Source of the DNA: Cyanobacteriota bacterium
GTDB taxonomy: Bacteria > Cyanobacteriota > Cyanobacteriia > Leptolyngbyales > Leptolyngbyaceae
Length of the DNA stretch: 34,485 nucleotides
NCBI GenBank assembly: GCA_026389365.1
Contig: JAPLHZ010000019.1
Coordinates: forward strand, 1-34,485
Direction of reading: 5' to 3'
Notes under the pieces: model-generated
Databases searched by the model: none
What the model was told of the DNA's origin: nothing
The model's input: only the letters and a program-made list of their open reading frames with translations
In this document: in pieces, positions 23,118 to 32,807 of the stretch
How the letters are laid out: every line of letters starts with the position of its first letter
How positions within the stretch are numbered: position 1 is the stretch's first letter
Translations under genes and position numbers: made by a program

Positions 23118-24059
23118 CTAAATTCGTATTTCTTCAGGTTTACTAACTCGGGCCATCAAAATATTAAGCGCATCCATGGGCGTGACTTGGCCTTGGAGCA
23201 AACGACTAACCTGTTGGGTGATGGGCAAATCGATCGCGGCATGAGTGGCAAGTGCGATCAGAACCATACAAGTATTAATCCCTTCAGCAGTGCCTTCTAA
23301 GGTGGCGAGAACCTGGTCGATAGTTTCACCTTGGGCTAGACGGTAGCCGACTTGGTAGTTACGACTGAGCGGACTACTACAGGTAGCCATCAAATCGCCC
23401 ATCCCCGCTAACCCATACAGCGTATCGGCCTTCGCACCCCAATATCCCGCAATCCGAATCATTTCGGCTAAACCACGGGTAATTAAGGCGGATTGAGCAT
23501 TAGTTCCGAGTTCTAAACCATCACAGGCTCCAGTCGCGATCGCAATTACGTTTTTTAATGCGCCCGCAAGTTCGACTCCGGTGGGATCCCCATTGGTATA
23601 AACGCGAAACCGTTGCGAGTTAAATAAGGCTTGAACCTGGTGAGCCGCCTTGTCATTATGACTGGCGACCACCGTGGCCGCAGGTCGTCTCTGCTGGATT
23701 TCTTTTGAGAGATTTGGGCCAGAAAGAACGGTAATTGCAGCGGTGGGGAATGCATCTTGCCAAATTTCTGAAGGTCGCTTCGGCAAATGCTCCAAACTAC
23801 TTTGCGCTGAGGCTTCTAATCCCTTGGTCGCGGACACAATGATAGTAGACTGCGGCAAATTCAATTGCTGAATTTGCTCAACAACGTCCCGCACCCCTTT
23901 CATTGAGACGGCACAGACCCACAGTTCAGAGTCCGTCAAGGCGTCTTTTAGGGACAGAGACGATCGACGATACCACTGCGTCACATCGTGATTATTTTCC
24001 TGTACTAACTCCGCTAAGGTAGAACCCCAAGCACCACCGCCAAGCACCGTGACTTTCAT
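23118..24059 (-). CDS. gpsA: Glycerol-3-phosphate dehydrogenase [NAD(P)+]
   Basis: GpsA reduces dihydroxyacetone phosphate to sn-glycerol 3-phosphate, the backbone for membrane lipids including galactolipids. The 313-residue protein has the nucleotide-binding [17 protein letters not shown] at its N-terminus, SATKGLE and [11 protein letters not shown] in the cofactor domain, the catalytic-lysine region [35 protein letters not shown], and [24 protein letters not shown]. The start codon overlaps the lipA stop by four bases (24056-24059), so it is translationally coupled to lipA. With the HAD phosphatase upstream the three genes probably form one minus-strand transcript. Confidence 0.95.
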   Translation of the reverse strand: MKVTVLGGGAWGSTLAELVQENNHDVTQWYRRSSLSLKDALTDSELWVCAVSMKGVRDVVEQIQQLNLPQSTIIVSATKGLEASAQSSLEHLPKRPSEIWQDAFPTAAITVLSGPNLSKEIQQRRPAATVVASHNDKAAHQVQALFNSQRFRVYTNGDPTGVELAGALKNVIAIATGACDGLELGTNAQSALITRGLAEMIRIAGYWGAKADTLYGLAGMGDLMATCSSPLSRNYQVGYRLAQGETIDQVLATLEGTAEGINTCMVLIALATHAAIDLPITQQVSRLLQGQVTPMDALNILMARVSKPEEIRI

Positions 24060-24964
24060 CGTGCTACAACAGGTAATTGATTCAGACTGGGTTTTGTGCG
24101 GGGAAACCGTTCAATTAACGATCGCACTTGCCCCGCATGGTACGAACTGCGGGTTAAGGGTGACGAGACAACTTGCAAAAAGCCAATAGATTCGCCATAA
24201 ACGCGCCACGCGTCGAATTGATCAGGCGTAACAAAGTCTTTCACGCCTAAATGCTTTTGAGTTGGCTGGAGATATTGCCCGATCGTCACAATATCGCAAT
24301 CGACCGCTCTCAAATCCCGCAATGTTTCCCGTACTTCCTCATCGCTTTCACCCAGACCCACCATGATCCCAGATTTCGTGTAGACCCAAGGCGCATAGCT
24401 ACGGCTTTGTTTCAGCACTTCCATAGACCGCAAATAATTCCCTTGGGGCCGAACACCGCGATACAACCGCGCAATGGTTTCAGTGTTGTGATTCAACACG
24501 TCGGGCTGAGCATCTAGAATGACGAATAAGGCATCCCAATTGCTACATAGATCAGGAATCAGGAGTTCTATTGTGGTTCCGGGCGATCGGTCCCGAATTT
24601 CTTCAATACAACGGACAAACTGCGACGCACCACCATCGAGCAAATCATCCCGGTTGACCGACGTAATCACCACATGATTCAAACGCATTCGACTGACGGC
24701 TTCACCCAACCGAATTGGCTCCGTCGGGTCCAGCGCTTGAGGCTTTTTCTCGAAATCAATATCACAATAGGGACAAGCCCTGGTACAGGCCGGACCCATA
24801 ATCAAAAAGGTAGCGGTTCCGCTGTTGAAACATTCCCCAATATTTGGGCAGGATGCCTCTTCGCAAACAGTATTGAGACTGAGGTCACGTAGGGTTTCGG
24901 TCACAGCTCCGATGCGTTCCCATTGAGGAGCCTTCACACGTAGCCAATCGGGTTTTACAGTCAT
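24056..24964 (-). CDS. lipA: Lipoyl synthase
   Basis: LipA inserts two sulfur atoms into octanoyl groups on lipoyl domains (pyruvate dehydrogenase, glycine cleavage H protein) using a radical SAM mechanism. Both iron-sulfur clusters are accounted for: the radical SAM motif CTRACPYC and the N-terminal auxiliary-cluster motif [12 protein letters not shown]. The C-terminal RSSYHAG carries the serine that also ligates the auxiliary cluster. Length (302) is normal. Many cyanobacteria carry two LipA copies; only one is in the window. It overlaps gpsA by four bases and lies 99 bases after the HAD gene. No strong ribosome binding site precedes the ATG at 24964. Confidence 0.95.
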   Translation of the reverse strand: MTVKPDWLRVKAPQWERIGAVTETLRDLSLNTVCEEASCPNIGECFNSGTATFLIMGPACTRACPYCDIDFEKKPQALDPTEPIRLGEAVSRMRLNHVVITSVNRDDLLDGGASQFVRCIEEIRDRSPGTTIELLIPDLCSNWDALFVILDAQPDVLNHNTETIARLYRGVRPQGNYLRSMEVLKQSRSYAPWVYTKSGIMVGLGESDEEVRETLRDLRAVDCDIVTIGQYLQPTQKHLGVKDFVTPDQFDAWRVYGESIGFLQVVSSPLTRSSYHAGQVRSLIERFPRTKPSLNQLPVVAR

Positions 24965-25063
24965 TCTTAATCTTCTGAATCTAATGAAGGAGGTTAGTCG
25001 TCAAGTCAAACCATTCTAACAAGTTTTGTGAAAGACTATCCGTATCGCCATGGCACTTTCACG

Positions 25064-25870
25064 TCAAATCTGCGTCAAGTGTTTCACTAATTCCCCAAAC
25101 CCGATTCCGGCCTCTTCATCGGTCCAATAATTTGGTAAATGTACAAGCTGGCCTACATAATGATTCAGATTTGCGACCCCAACGGAGAGCGGAAAGGTAA
25201 ACAAAGTTTCGTCATTTGGACTATCGCCCACTGTGACCACGGACTCTGGAGAAATCATTGAAAAATGCTGGCTTAAGACTCGATGTAGCCCTGCCGCTTT
25301 GGTCTGAGAGGGCGGTTTGATATGACATTGAACGGTGCTGTAGGTAAAGGAATAGCCGTCTAATTGACAGAGCCGATCGATTTCTTTCAAATCAGCCTGA
25401 CTCAATCCGGCCACATCAAACGTCCAATCCGTCAGCCGAAACCGATTGTCTGGAGATTCTTGAAGCTGGGGAAACTGGTGTTGGAATTTTTTAAAGGTTT
25501 CCGCTAACTGTTTTCGATGATGGTCTGGCAAGGGGACCAGAAATTCACCAGCACCACCCCGATCAGATTCTGGGCCAGATGAGGCGTAATAAATCCCCCC
25601 ATTTTCAGCGATCGCCCCCACAATAGGTAAATAGTGAAGTAGCCCGCTGACCCACCCCGCCGATCGTCCCGTCACAATGACCACTGGAATCCCAGCTAAG
25701 GCCAATGCTTCTAAGTCCCGTAGTAACGCGGAACTAAATCGCCCCGATCGGGTCAAAGTTCCATCCATATCTGTCGCGACCAACCGAACTCTAGACGCAT
25801 TTAATGTGGAGATTGAAGCTTGCATATCCTGTTTTGGTCCTTGTTGTAGATCTTGTTGCCAATATGACAT
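25064..25870 (-). CDS. HAD-superfamily phosphatase (class IIB, Cof-like)
   Basis: A 268-residue haloacid-dehalogenase phosphatase. Motif I is ATDMDGTLTRSG (nucleophile Asp in DxDGT), motif II VVIVTGRS, motif III involves the lysine in PPSQTKAAGL, and motif IV is TVGDSPNDETLF, which binds magnesium. The cap between motifs II and III (IAENGGIYYASS ...) is the alpha/beta type of class IIB. Substrates in this class are sugar phosphates or related metabolites; the specific one cannot be told. Starts at GTG 25879, ATG 25870 and ATG 25825 are in frame; none has a clear ribosome binding site, and 25870 is a compromise. It heads the run with lipA and gpsA. Confidence 0.85.
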   Translation of the reverse strand: MSYWQQDLQQGPKQDMQASISTLNASRVRLVATDMDGTLTRSGRFSSALLRDLEALALAGIPVVIVTGRSAGWVSGLLHYLPIVGAIAENGGIYYASSGPESDRGGAGEFLVPLPDHHRKQLAETFKKFQHQFPQLQESPDNRFRLTDWTFDVAGLSQADLKEIDRLCQLDGYSFTYSTVQCHIKPPSQTKAAGLHRVLSQHFSMISPESVVTVGDSPNDETLFTFPLSVGVANLNHYVGQLVHLPNYWTDEEAGIGFGELVKHLTQI

Positions 25871-26115
25871 TTTAAGCACTCACGACAGTTAAGCAAAAAT
25901 ACAACCACTGCATAAACCTATCTCATATCCCCATATAGATTATGGGCATTAAGCAAAATTATCTGAATTCAAACTGGATTAGTAGAATTTTGTTCTATGT
26001 AGGGCAAGCTATAACAAAAGCACAATCTTAGTTAAGATCCCAGCCTCCACCACTAGAATTATTTCTAGATATTCTTCTACAGCCTCATCAACGATAATCA
26101 TTCCTTACCACTGCC

Positions 26116-26907
26116 ATGCTCATCCCCATGTCCCCCCCGATATTGGCCCAAGTTCCTAAACCCAAGGCAACGATCGCAACACCCACCGCGCCGAAAACCA
26201 CAGCCGTAGATACTAACGGTTTAGTATCGCCCATTTGGCAATACAGCACCTTGGGACTAGCAATTGCTATTTCGGCCCTGGGGATCACTAGCGCCTTACA
26301 ACATCGCCGCCTGACCAAGAAATTGAGATTTGAGACGTTGAAAAATCAAGAAATGCACCGTCGGATTGAAGTCGCTGCGGGCACCATTACTAAGATGGAA
26401 AAAAATCCTGATTTAATTCATTCTCGGGATGTGAACTTGGATTATATCCGGATTCGGATGTCTGAAGAGCGATTCCGGTTTGAAATTGTCAACCAAATTA
26501 AAATGAAAATTAAAAAGCAAGTTACAGTCGCCTTACGACCGACCCAAGTACAAGACGGCGAACTTGGCATCGCCAGCACTGGCCGACAAATCGACCAAAT
26601 TTTTGACGTTGAACACCACCCTGATGGCCAACCCAGAGGAACAAAGCGGGTTCTATTTCGAGTTGAAATAAAAATTGTTAAACTCCCGACCCAAGCCACC
26701 TCGCAAACTATTAACCAAATTACGGATTGTATCGAGACTTTCCTTAGCCCGGGTCAAGAGAATGACTCATGGCAACCCACAATTCAAGGTCGCCTTGCCA
26801 ACATGTATTGGGACCAAACCGCAAAACCGACTCCCCGAGTCCTGCTTGAACAAACCCAAGAAGGTGCAAATGTCACCTTCCGAACCAATCGAATTACAAA
26901 AAGTTAG
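26116..26907 (+). CDS. Conserved membrane-anchored protein of unknown function
   Basis: A 263-residue protein that I do not recognise by name. The first 35 residues are rich in Pro, Thr and Ala. One membrane segment follows at about 42-60 (YSTLGLAIAISALGITSAL), then a basic stretch (QHRRLTKKLRF) that should face the cytoplasm. The remaining 190 residues look like a soluble alpha/beta domain (LDYIRIRMSEERFRFEIVNQIKMKIKKQVTVALRP; RVLFRVEIKIVKLPTQATSQTINQITDCIETFLSPG). The gene is divergent from the HAD-lipA-gpsA group with 245 bases between them. It precedes another unassigned gene by about 165 bases. Confidence 0.65.
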   Translation: MLIPMSPPILAQVPKPKATIATPTAPKTTAVDTNGLVSPIWQYSTLGLAIAISALGITSALQHRRLTKKLRFETLKNQEMHRRIEVAAGTITKMEKNPDLIHSRDVNLDYIRIRMSEERFRFEIVNQIKMKIKKQVTVALRPTQVQDGELGIASTGRQIDQIFDVEHHPDGQPRGTKRVLFRVEIKIVKLPTQATSQTINQITDCIETFLSPGQENDSWQPTIQGRLANMYWDQTAKPTPRVLLEQTQEGANVTFRTNRITKS

Positions 26908-27072
26908 GTCTGGATTTAGTCAGAATCTAATCAGGTCAATAAAGCCGAGTGAATCAAGCCGAGTGAATAAAACTAAGCGAATTTAGGCATAGAGAATGAT
27001 TAATTTAAAAAATTGATCTCCTTTATCAAATCCCCGATATACTGAATCATTCTTTTAGAAGATTTGTGTATT

Positions 27073-27645
27073 ATGGTTTTTAGCGTTCTAACTTCAGATT
27101 TTAAAAAACAACTCGAACAACAACGCAGTCGCTTGCTCAAACAACGCGATGGCATTGTGAAAGCGGCAGTTGCCCAAGCATCTCAAACTGTAGATGAAAA
27201 TATTTCTCACATCAATGCCCTATTAGGTGAACCCCCTGCGCTGAAGACCAAGAGAGCCTATACTCGCCAATCTAAAATAGACGCGATCGCCGGAGTCACC
27301 AAAGCCCCAAAGGGTAAGGCTATGTCTTCTAAATCGATCGCAACAAAAGCCGAAAAGAAACCTAAATCAAGCAGTGCTAAATTAAATAGTGAGACGGCAT
27401 CGCCTGAATTAGAATCTGCATTTTCAGGCTTAACTCCAGCCCAAGCAATCGTTCAAGTTTTGCAAGGAGCATCCGGTCGCATCTTTAATGTAGACGAAGT
27501 GATTGCTGGAATTTATGGCGTAGTCAAACCAGATATCATGCCGAAGACTCGCCAAAAAATTGGAGTAACATTAGGACATTGTGCCCGTCGTGGTGAATTC
27601 ACAAAAGTTCAGGATATGCCAGCTCAATATCGTTGGGATGGCTAG
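27073..27645 (+). CDS. Basic protein with C-terminal winged-helix-like domain
   Basis: A 190-residue protein starting MVFSVLTSDFKKQLEQQRSR. The N-terminal 50 residues should form a helical or coiled-coil stretch (LEQQRSRLLKQRDGIVKAAVAQASQTV). A Lys/Ser/Ala-rich linker of about 65 residues follows (for example KAPKGKAMSSKSIATKAEKK), reminiscent of histone-H1-like tails. The last 75 residues are compact (LTPAQAIVQVLQGASGRIFNVDEVIAGIYG ... KTRQKIGVTLGHCARRGEFTKV), with the size and pattern of a small winged helix (HARE-HTH-like). This layout suggests a DNA-binding, possibly nucleoid-associated protein; that is inference. A TTG at 27064 is a less likely start. Confidence 0.65.
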   Translation: MVFSVLTSDFKKQLEQQRSRLLKQRDGIVKAAVAQASQTVDENISHINALLGEPPALKTKRAYTRQSKIDAIAGVTKAPKGKAMSSKSIATKAEKKPKSSSAKLNSETASPELESAFSGLTPAQAIVQVLQGASGRIFNVDEVIAGIYGVVKPDIMPKTRQKIGVTLGHCARRGEFTKVQDMPAQYRWDG

Positions 27646-27650
27646 TGGAT

Positions 27651-27690
27651 CGGTTGGCTAGTTCGTCGGTTGGCTAGTTCGTCGGTTGCT
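27651..27690 (+). repeat. 16-bp tandem repeat before trmFO
   Basis: The unit CGGTTGGCTAGTTCGT occurs at 27651-27666 and again exactly at 27667-27682, followed by the partial unit CGGTTG. A degenerate unit (CGTTGGGATGGCTAGT) overlaps the end of the preceding gene at 27631-27646. It is a local replication-slippage repeat with no gene. Confidence 0.85.
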
Positions 27691-27736
27691 ATTTAAGTGA
27701 GAATGCTATGGTATTAGCTGGCCTTTTCACTTAAAT
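27691..27736 (+). promoter_or_regulatory. Hairpin in the trmFO leader
   Basis: ATTTAAGTGAGAA at 27691-27703 pairs with TTTTCACTTAAAT at 27724-27736 over 13 bp with one G-U pair and a 20-base loop. The 3' arm ends 11 bases before the trmFO ATG. No T run follows, so it may be a leader structure or a protein-binding inverted repeat rather than a terminator. Confidence 0.45.
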
Positions 27737-27747
27737 CCAAACGCACA

Positions 27748-29199
27748 ATGCAATCCACATCGCAATCCACATCGCAGCACGATTTGATTCATGTCATTGG
27801 CGGTGGCTTAGCTGGGACCGAAGCTGCTTGGCAGATTGCTCAGGCAGGTGTTCCGGTGGTGTTACATGAGATGCGTCCGCTGGTGAAGAGTCCGGCCCAC
27901 CATAGCGAGCATTTGGCCGAGCTAGTCTGTAGCAATTCCTTTGGCGCGCAGTCACCCGATCGAGCATCGGGGCTGGTCCATGAGGAACTCCGACGTTTGG
28001 GATCGATCGTCATGCAGAAAGCCGATGAACATCAGGTTCCGGCGGGTGGTGCTTTAGCGGTTGATCGGGGTGTATTTGGTGATGATTTAACCCAGACTTT
28101 GGCTAATCATCCCTTAATTGAGTTGCGACGCGGAGAAGTACAGTCGATTCCCAGTCATGGTGTAGTGGTATTGACCACAGGACCCTTGACGACCGATGCC
28201 CTGGCGGATGATCTGCGGCGGGTGACGGGAATGGAATATATGAGCTTTTTTGATGCGGCAAGTCCGATCGTCGTGGGTGAATCGATTAATTGGGATGTCG
28301 CGTTTTTGGCCTCGCGGTACGATCGGGGTGAAGCGGCTTATTTGAATTGCCCGATGGATAAGCCCCAGTATTTAGCATTTTGGCAAGCCCTATGCGCAGC
28401 CGAACAGGCAGAGTTGAAAGACTTTGAACGAGAAACGGCGAAGTTTTTTGAAGCCTGTTTACCCATAGAAGAGATGGGGAAACGGGGCGAAGACACGATG
28501 CGTTATGGTCCACTCAAACCCGTGGGATTATTTGATGCGCGCAAGGGTGATTTTAGAGAAAATAAACAATTACGCCCCTATGCCGTGGTTCAACTTCGCC
28601 AGGAAGATAAGGCGGGGCAGCTTTGGAATATGGTGGGCTTCCAAACCAATCTGAAATGGGGCGAACAAAAGCGGGTATTTCAGATGATTCCAGGATTGGA
28701 AAATGCGGAATTCGTAAGAATGGGCGTGATGCACCGCAATACCTTCATCAACTCACCCGAGTTACTCCATTCGACGCTTCAGTTTAAATCGCGGCCAAGT
28801 CTGTTTACCGCTGGCCAAATTAGTGGGACCGAAGGCTATACGGCGGCGAGTGCGGGCGGCTGGTTGGCGGGAACCAATGCGGCGCGCTTTGTGTTGGGCA
28901 AAGACCCGATCGCGTTGCCCGTTACCACCATGATGGGGGCACTGTTTGAATTTATTAGTTCTGCATCGCCGAAGCATTTTCAGCCAATGCCGCCGAACTT
29001 TGGCATCTTACCGACATTGCCAACCAAAGTGCGCAGTAAACAAGAGCGCTATGGTCAGTACCGCGATCGGTCCTTTAGCGATTTGGCCGAGTGGGCGATT
29101 CAGAACCAAATTAAGCTGCGTTCGACCCGTTACGAGGAACTGGCACTAGAGGGGTTGACACAAGAAGAAGTCCACCTAGAACTTCCCGTGTCAGCATAA
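27748..29199 (+). CDS. trmFO: Methylenetetrahydrofolate--tRNA-(uracil54-C5)-methyltransferase
   Basis: TrmFO makes ribothymidine at position 54 of tRNA using methylenetetrahydrofolate and FADH2. The 483-residue protein starts (after a short [12 protein letters not shown] lead with a 12-bp internal repeat) with the FAD-binding [21 protein letters not shown]. Diagnostic blocks include [26 protein letters not shown] with the catalytic cysteine region, [23 protein letters not shown] with a second catalytic cysteine, [29 protein letters not shown], and [20 protein letters not shown]. All are intact. The gene stands between a basic unassigned protein and a Gfo/Idh/MocA oxidoreductase and is preceded by a hairpin. 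Confidence 0.96.
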   Translation: MQSTSQSTSQHDLIHVIGGGLAGTEAAWQIAQAGVPVVLHEMRPLVKSPAHHSEHLAELVCSNSFGAQSPDRASGLVHEELRRLGSIVMQKADEHQVPAGGALAVDRGVFGDDLTQTLANHPLIELRRGEVQSIPSHGVVVLTTGPLTTDALADDLRRVTGMEYMSFFDAASPIVVGESINWDVAFLASRYDRGEAAYLNCPMDKPQYLAFWQALCAAEQAELKDFERETAKFFEACLPIEEMGKRGEDTMRYGPLKPVGLFDARKGDFRENKQLRPYAVVQLRQEDKAGQLWNMVGFQTNLKWGEQKRVFQMIPGLENAEFVRMGVMHRNTFINSPELLHSTLQFKSRPSLFTAGQISGTEGYTAASAGGWLAGTNAARFVLGKDPIALPVTTMMGALFEFISSASPKHFQPMPPNFGILPTLPTKVRSKQERYGQYRDRSFSDLAEWAIQNQIKLRSTRYEELALEGLTQEEVHLELPVSA

Positions 29200-29483
29200 G
29201 CGCATGAGTTAGAGCTGAGTTAGAGCTAATCTAGGCGTGATTTGTGCGTGATTTAGGGCTGGGTGAAGTGGTCCGCTGAATTGACGGCTAAATCGTTCAA
29301 GATAACTTGTTAGCCGGGAACTTCATCTGTCACCTAAGATTCATATTAAGCAGAATGACTGTGCTAGTATTCTGTGACTGTTTGAGGCAGTTGACAGGTT
29401 TAAATACCGGGTTTTTGCCCTTGTGCTTGGCTCAGTTATGACTTCGAGATTTATTATTTTGTGGTGGTAGAGGAGTAACAAAC

Positions 29484-30578
29484 GTGACGAAGCGATTCAT
29501 GGGGGATTCTAGTATCTTGCCGCATAAAACATATCCAGAGCCTGTCCGTGTAGGAGTTGTGGGCATCGGGAATATGGGGCAACATCATGTCCGAGTTCTG
29601 AGTTTGATGAAAGACATCAAACTTGTGGGCATTTCGGATGTGAATGTCGATCGTGGAATTGATACGGCTAGTCGGTATCAGACACACTTTTTTGAGGATT
29701 ATCATGATTTACTGCTCCATGTGGATGCAGTCTGTATTGCGGTACCGACTCGGTTCCACCATGCAGTGGGGCTAGCAGCTCTGAAAGCTGGGGTTCATGT
29801 TTTGATTGAGAAACCGATCGCGGCGACAATCGCAGAAGCGGAATCTTTGGTGAATGCAGCGTCAGACATGGGCTGTTTGTTGCAAGTTGGCCACATTGAG
29901 CGATTTAATCCTGTGTTTCAGGAATTGAGTAATGTGTTGAAAACCGAGGAACTGGTGTCGTTAGAAGCGCATCGCATGAGTCCCTATAGCGATCGGGCCA
30001 ATGATGTCTCGGTGGTTTTAGATTTGATGATTCATGATATTGATCTCTGTCTAGAACTCGCCAACTCACCCGTTGTTCGATTGACCGCCAGCGGCAGTCG
30101 TGCTAGCCAAACGTCTCAGTATTTAGACTATGTGACGGCGACGTTAGGGTTTGCTAATGGCATTGTGGCGACATTAACGGCCAGCAAGATTACCCATCGT
30201 AAAATACGTCGGATCTCGGCCCATTCCAAACGATCGCTAACCGAAGCCGATTTTCTAAACAATGAAATTCAGATTCACCGATCGAATACCGGAATTCCGT
30301 CGGGTTTTAGCCCAACCAGTTTTTCTCGGCCCAACTTGTACCGTCAAGATGGCATTGTAGAAAAAGTTGCGATCGGTCGGGTCGAACCGCTGTATGCAGA
30401 ACTTGAGCATTTTATCGCTTGTGTTAGAGGAGGCCTTCCTCCATTCGTGGGCGGAGAACAAGCGTTGAAGGCATTGCGATTGGCCAGTTTGATTGAACAA
30501 ATGGCGATGGACGGCCAAGTTTGGCACCCCGTGGAGCTTGATGCGGTTGCAATTGAAACACCGATGATGGCTGTCTAA
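29484..30578 (+). CDS. Gfo/Idh/MocA-family oxidoreductase
   Basis: A 364-residue NAD(P)-dependent oxidoreductase. The Rossmann motif is RVGVVGIGNMGQHHVRVL (about residues 21-38), the cofactor-binding EKPIAATIAEAESLV includes the conserved EKP, and the C-terminal domain contains DLMIHDIDLCLEL with the usual H-D pair. Substrates in this family are sugars, sugar nucleotides, inositols or biliverdin; the sequence most resembles the MviM-type nucleotide-sugar 3-dehydrogenase-like group, but no substrate can be fixed. The start is a GTG at 29484 with an excellent ribosome binding site (AGAGGAG, eight bases upstream); this outweighs the ATG six codons later. A strong terminator follows. Confidence 0.88.
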   Translation: MTKRFMGDSSILPHKTYPEPVRVGVVGIGNMGQHHVRVLSLMKDIKLVGISDVNVDRGIDTASRYQTHFFEDYHDLLLHVDAVCIAVPTRFHHAVGLAALKAGVHVLIEKPIAATIAEAESLVNAASDMGCLLQVGHIERFNPVFQELSNVLKTEELVSLEAHRMSPYSDRANDVSVVLDLMIHDIDLCLELANSPVVRLTASGSRASQTSQYLDYVTATLGFANGIVATLTASKITHRKIRRISAHSKRSLTEADFLNNEIQIHRSNTGIPSGFSPTSFSRPNLYRQDGIVEKVAIGRVEPLYAELEHFIACVRGGLPPFVGGEQALKALRLASLIEQMAMDGQVWHPVELDAVAIETPMMAV

Positions 30579-30585
30579 ATACGAT

Positions 30586-30630
30586 TACGATCGGTCTTAC
30601 TTGTAAAGAGAAGGCCGATCGTATTTTTTT
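30586..30630 (+). terminator. Rho-independent terminator after the oxidoreductase
   Basis: TACGATCGGTCTT at 30586-30598 pairs with AAGGCCGATCGTA at 30611-30623 (13 bp, one G-U pair), followed directly by seven T residues. It begins seven bases after the oxidoreductase stop codon. Confidence 0.88.
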
Positions 30631-30669
30631 GGATTTAATCATTCTGTTATTTGATTTATCGATGATGCT

Positions 30670-31233
30670 ATGCCTGCTACTTTATATACATCGCGTTTGA
30701 TTGTTCGGCTGGCGACCCAAGAAGATATTCCTGCAATTGTGGCGCATTTAGTGGAAAATCGCGATTTTTTAGTGCCATTTGAACCCATACGTCCGTCTGA
30801 CTTTTACGATCGGAGCTATTGGCGGCAGCAGGTGATTCGCAGCTATCAACAGTTTCAGGCAGGCCATGCGCTGCGGTTATTTATATTTGAACGAGATGCG
30901 CCGAAGGTCGTGATTGGCAGTATTAATTTTAACAACTTCATTCACTATCCGTTTTATTGTTGTAGCCTAGGGTATAGCATTGCCGAATCAAAACAGGGTC
31001 AGGGGTTGATGCGAGAGGCGTTGACCGTCAGTATTGTCCATGTGTTTAATGCCATGAATTGCCATCGAATTCAGGCCAACTATATGCCCCGAAATCAGCG
31101 TAGTGGTAATCTTTTGAAGAGCTTAGGCTTTACGGTGGAAGGAGAAGCGAAGGATTATTTGTTGATTCATGGAGTCTGGGAAGATCATGTGTTGACAAGT
31201 TTGACGAATTTGAATTGGACGACGAGAATTTAA
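30670..31233 (+). CDS. GNAT acetyltransferase, RimJ/RimL-like
   Basis: A 187-residue N-acetyltransferase. It has the RimJ-type opening (LYTSRLIVRLATQEDIPAIVAHLVENRDFLVPFEP), the substrate part SYWRQQVIRSYQQFQAGHALRLFIFE, the acetyl-CoA region LGYSIAESKQGQGLMREALTVSIVHVFNAMNCHRIQANYMPRNQRSGNLLKSLGFTVEGEAKDYL, and an end that matches ribosomal-protein acetyltransferases (HGVWEDHVLTSL). E. coli RimJ acetylates the N-terminus of ribosomal protein S5, the likeliest role here. It lies 18 bases before mnmE and probably shares its transcript. Confidence 0.88.
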   Translation: MPATLYTSRLIVRLATQEDIPAIVAHLVENRDFLVPFEPIRPSDFYDRSYWRQQVIRSYQQFQAGHALRLFIFERDAPKVVIGSINFNNFIHYPFYCCSLGYSIAESKQGQGLMREALTVSIVHVFNAMNCHRIQANYMPRNQRSGNLLKSLGFTVEGEAKDYLLIHGVWEDHVLTSLTNLNWTTRI

Positions 31234-31251
31234 TAGAGATGGATAAGCCTA

Positions 31252-32706
31252 ATGTCTTCAGAGTTCAAGTCTTCAGAGTCTAATTTTGTTCAAGGCTTTA
31301 CCATTGCCGCGATCGCAACGGCCATTGTTCCAGAACAGGGAAGCGTTGGAATTGTGCGGCTGTCAGGGGCGGAGGCATTTGCGATTGCACAGGTTATTTT
31401 TAAAGCCCCAGGTCAGCAGCAATGGGAAAGTCATCGAATTTTGTATGGGTATATTACCAATCCAAAAACAAATGAACGGATTGATGAAGCCTTGCTAATG
31501 ATCATGCTGGCTCCACGATCGTATACCAAAGAAGATGTGGTGGAATTTCATTGCCATGGCGGAATGATTGCGGTGCAGCGGGTTTTGCAATTGTGTATTG
31601 CATCTGGGGCAAAGCTGGCGCAACCGGGAGAATTTACGCTGCGGGCCTTTTTGAATGGGCGTTTGGATTTAACCCAGGCGGAAAGTATTTCGGATTTGGT
31701 CGGGGCAAAGTCTCCGCAAGCGGCAGCGACCGCATTGGCTGGAATTCAGGGAAAACTCGCTCAGCCGATTCGAGAAGTACGATCGGTTTGTTTAGATATT
31801 TTGGCCGAAGTTGAAGCCCGAATTGATTTTGAGGATGATTTGCCTGCGCTTCAACTCCAGAGCATTCGGACTAGTTTAATCCATGCCATTGCACAAGTCA
31901 CCGGAATTCTGAACACTGCCGATCGCGGTGAATTATTAAGAACAGGGCTAAAAGTTGCGATCGTCGGTCGGCCCAATGTGGGAAAGTCGAGTTTGTTGAA
32001 TGCGTGGAGTCGTTGCGATCGGGCAATTGTGACAGATTTGCCAGGGACAACGCGGGATGTTGTGGAGTCGCAGCTTGTGGTAGGCGGGATTCCGATTCAG
32101 GTTTTAGATACGGCAGGAATTCGGGAAACTGACGATCGAGTCGAAAGCATTGGGGTCGAACGATCGCGCAAAGCAGCGCTAGAAGCGGATTTAGTATTGT
32201 TTACAATAGCGGCTGATCAAGGCTGGACCGCTGAAGAAAATCTAATTTATGATCAGATTAAGGCCCGATCGTTGATCTTTGTGATTAATAAAGTGGATCT
32301 ACCTGGCGCGGAAATGGTGATTGAGCAAGTCCATAATTTGACCCAAGGACGAGCTTCTATCGTTCAGACGATGGTGCAAACCACAACTCAAACAGCTACT
32401 CAAACAACAGCAGAACAGACGGTCGGCATTGAAGATCTAGAACTAGCTATTTTGCGCACCGTTAATCAAGGAACAACCCATCTGGGAAATTTAGATTTTG
32501 CCATTAATCAACGTCAATCCAGTGCCCTGATGAATGCAAAGACAGCACTTGAACAGGTGCAAGTCACCATAGACAACCAACTTCCCTTAGATTTTTGGAC
32601 CATTGATTTGCGCGGTGCGGCCCAGGCATTGGGTGAAATTTTAGGCGAAGATGTAACCGAGTCAGTGCTCGATCGAATTTTTAGTCGCTTCTGTATTGGG
32701 AAATAA
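31252..32706 (+). CDS. mnmE: tRNA modification GTPase MnmE
   Basis: MnmE, with MnmG, installs the carboxymethylaminomethyl group on wobble uridine 34. The 484-residue protein has the N-terminal formyl-tetrahydrofolate-binding domain ([23 protein letters not shown]), a helical domain, an inserted G domain and the C-terminal CIGK essential for activity. G motifs: G1 [10 protein letters not shown]2 DLPGTTRD, G3 DTAGIRE, G4 NKVD. Where the G5 motif (SA-(K/R/V)-TGEG) is expected, a Gln/Thr-rich run ([19 protein letters not shown], encoded at 32365-32421) is present instead, before GIEDLELAI. This looks like a small repeat expansion in the G5 loop. The first 13 codons also contain a near repeat (SSEFKSSES). 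Confidence 0.95.
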   Translation: MSSEFKSSESNFVQGFTIAAIATAIVPEQGSVGIVRLSGAEAFAIAQVIFKAPGQQQWESHRILYGYITNPKTNERIDEALLMIMLAPRSYTKEDVVEFHCHGGMIAVQRVLQLCIASGAKLAQPGEFTLRAFLNGRLDLTQAESISDLVGAKSPQAAATALAGIQGKLAQPIREVRSVCLDILAEVEARIDFEDDLPALQLQSIRTSLIHAIAQVTGILNTADRGELLRTGLKVAIVGRPNVGKSSLLNAWSRCDRAIVTDLPGTTRDVVESQLVVGGIPIQVLDTAGIRETDDRVESIGVERSRKAALEADLVLFTIAADQGWTAEENLIYDQIKARSLIFVINKVDLPGAEMVIEQVHNLTQGRASIVQTMVQTTTQTATQTTAEQTVGIEDLELAILRTVNQGTTHLGNLDFAINQRQSSALMNAKTALEQVQVTIDNQLPLDFWTIDLRGAAQALGEILGEDVTESVLDRIFSRFCIGK

Positions 32707-32807
32707 ATTGGAGGGGTGTAGAAAACCCTCTCAAATTCAAAGATCTTTAAGCGAAGCTTAACCTCTATACTGAGGTTTTCGCACTGGACATCCTAAGGAC
32801 TTTCTTT

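Noticed and set aside
29392-29420. TTGACA at 29392-29397 as a promoter -35 for the oxidoreductase gene
   Set aside because: No acceptable -10 hexamer is found 16-18 bases downstream, so a promoter call is not supported.
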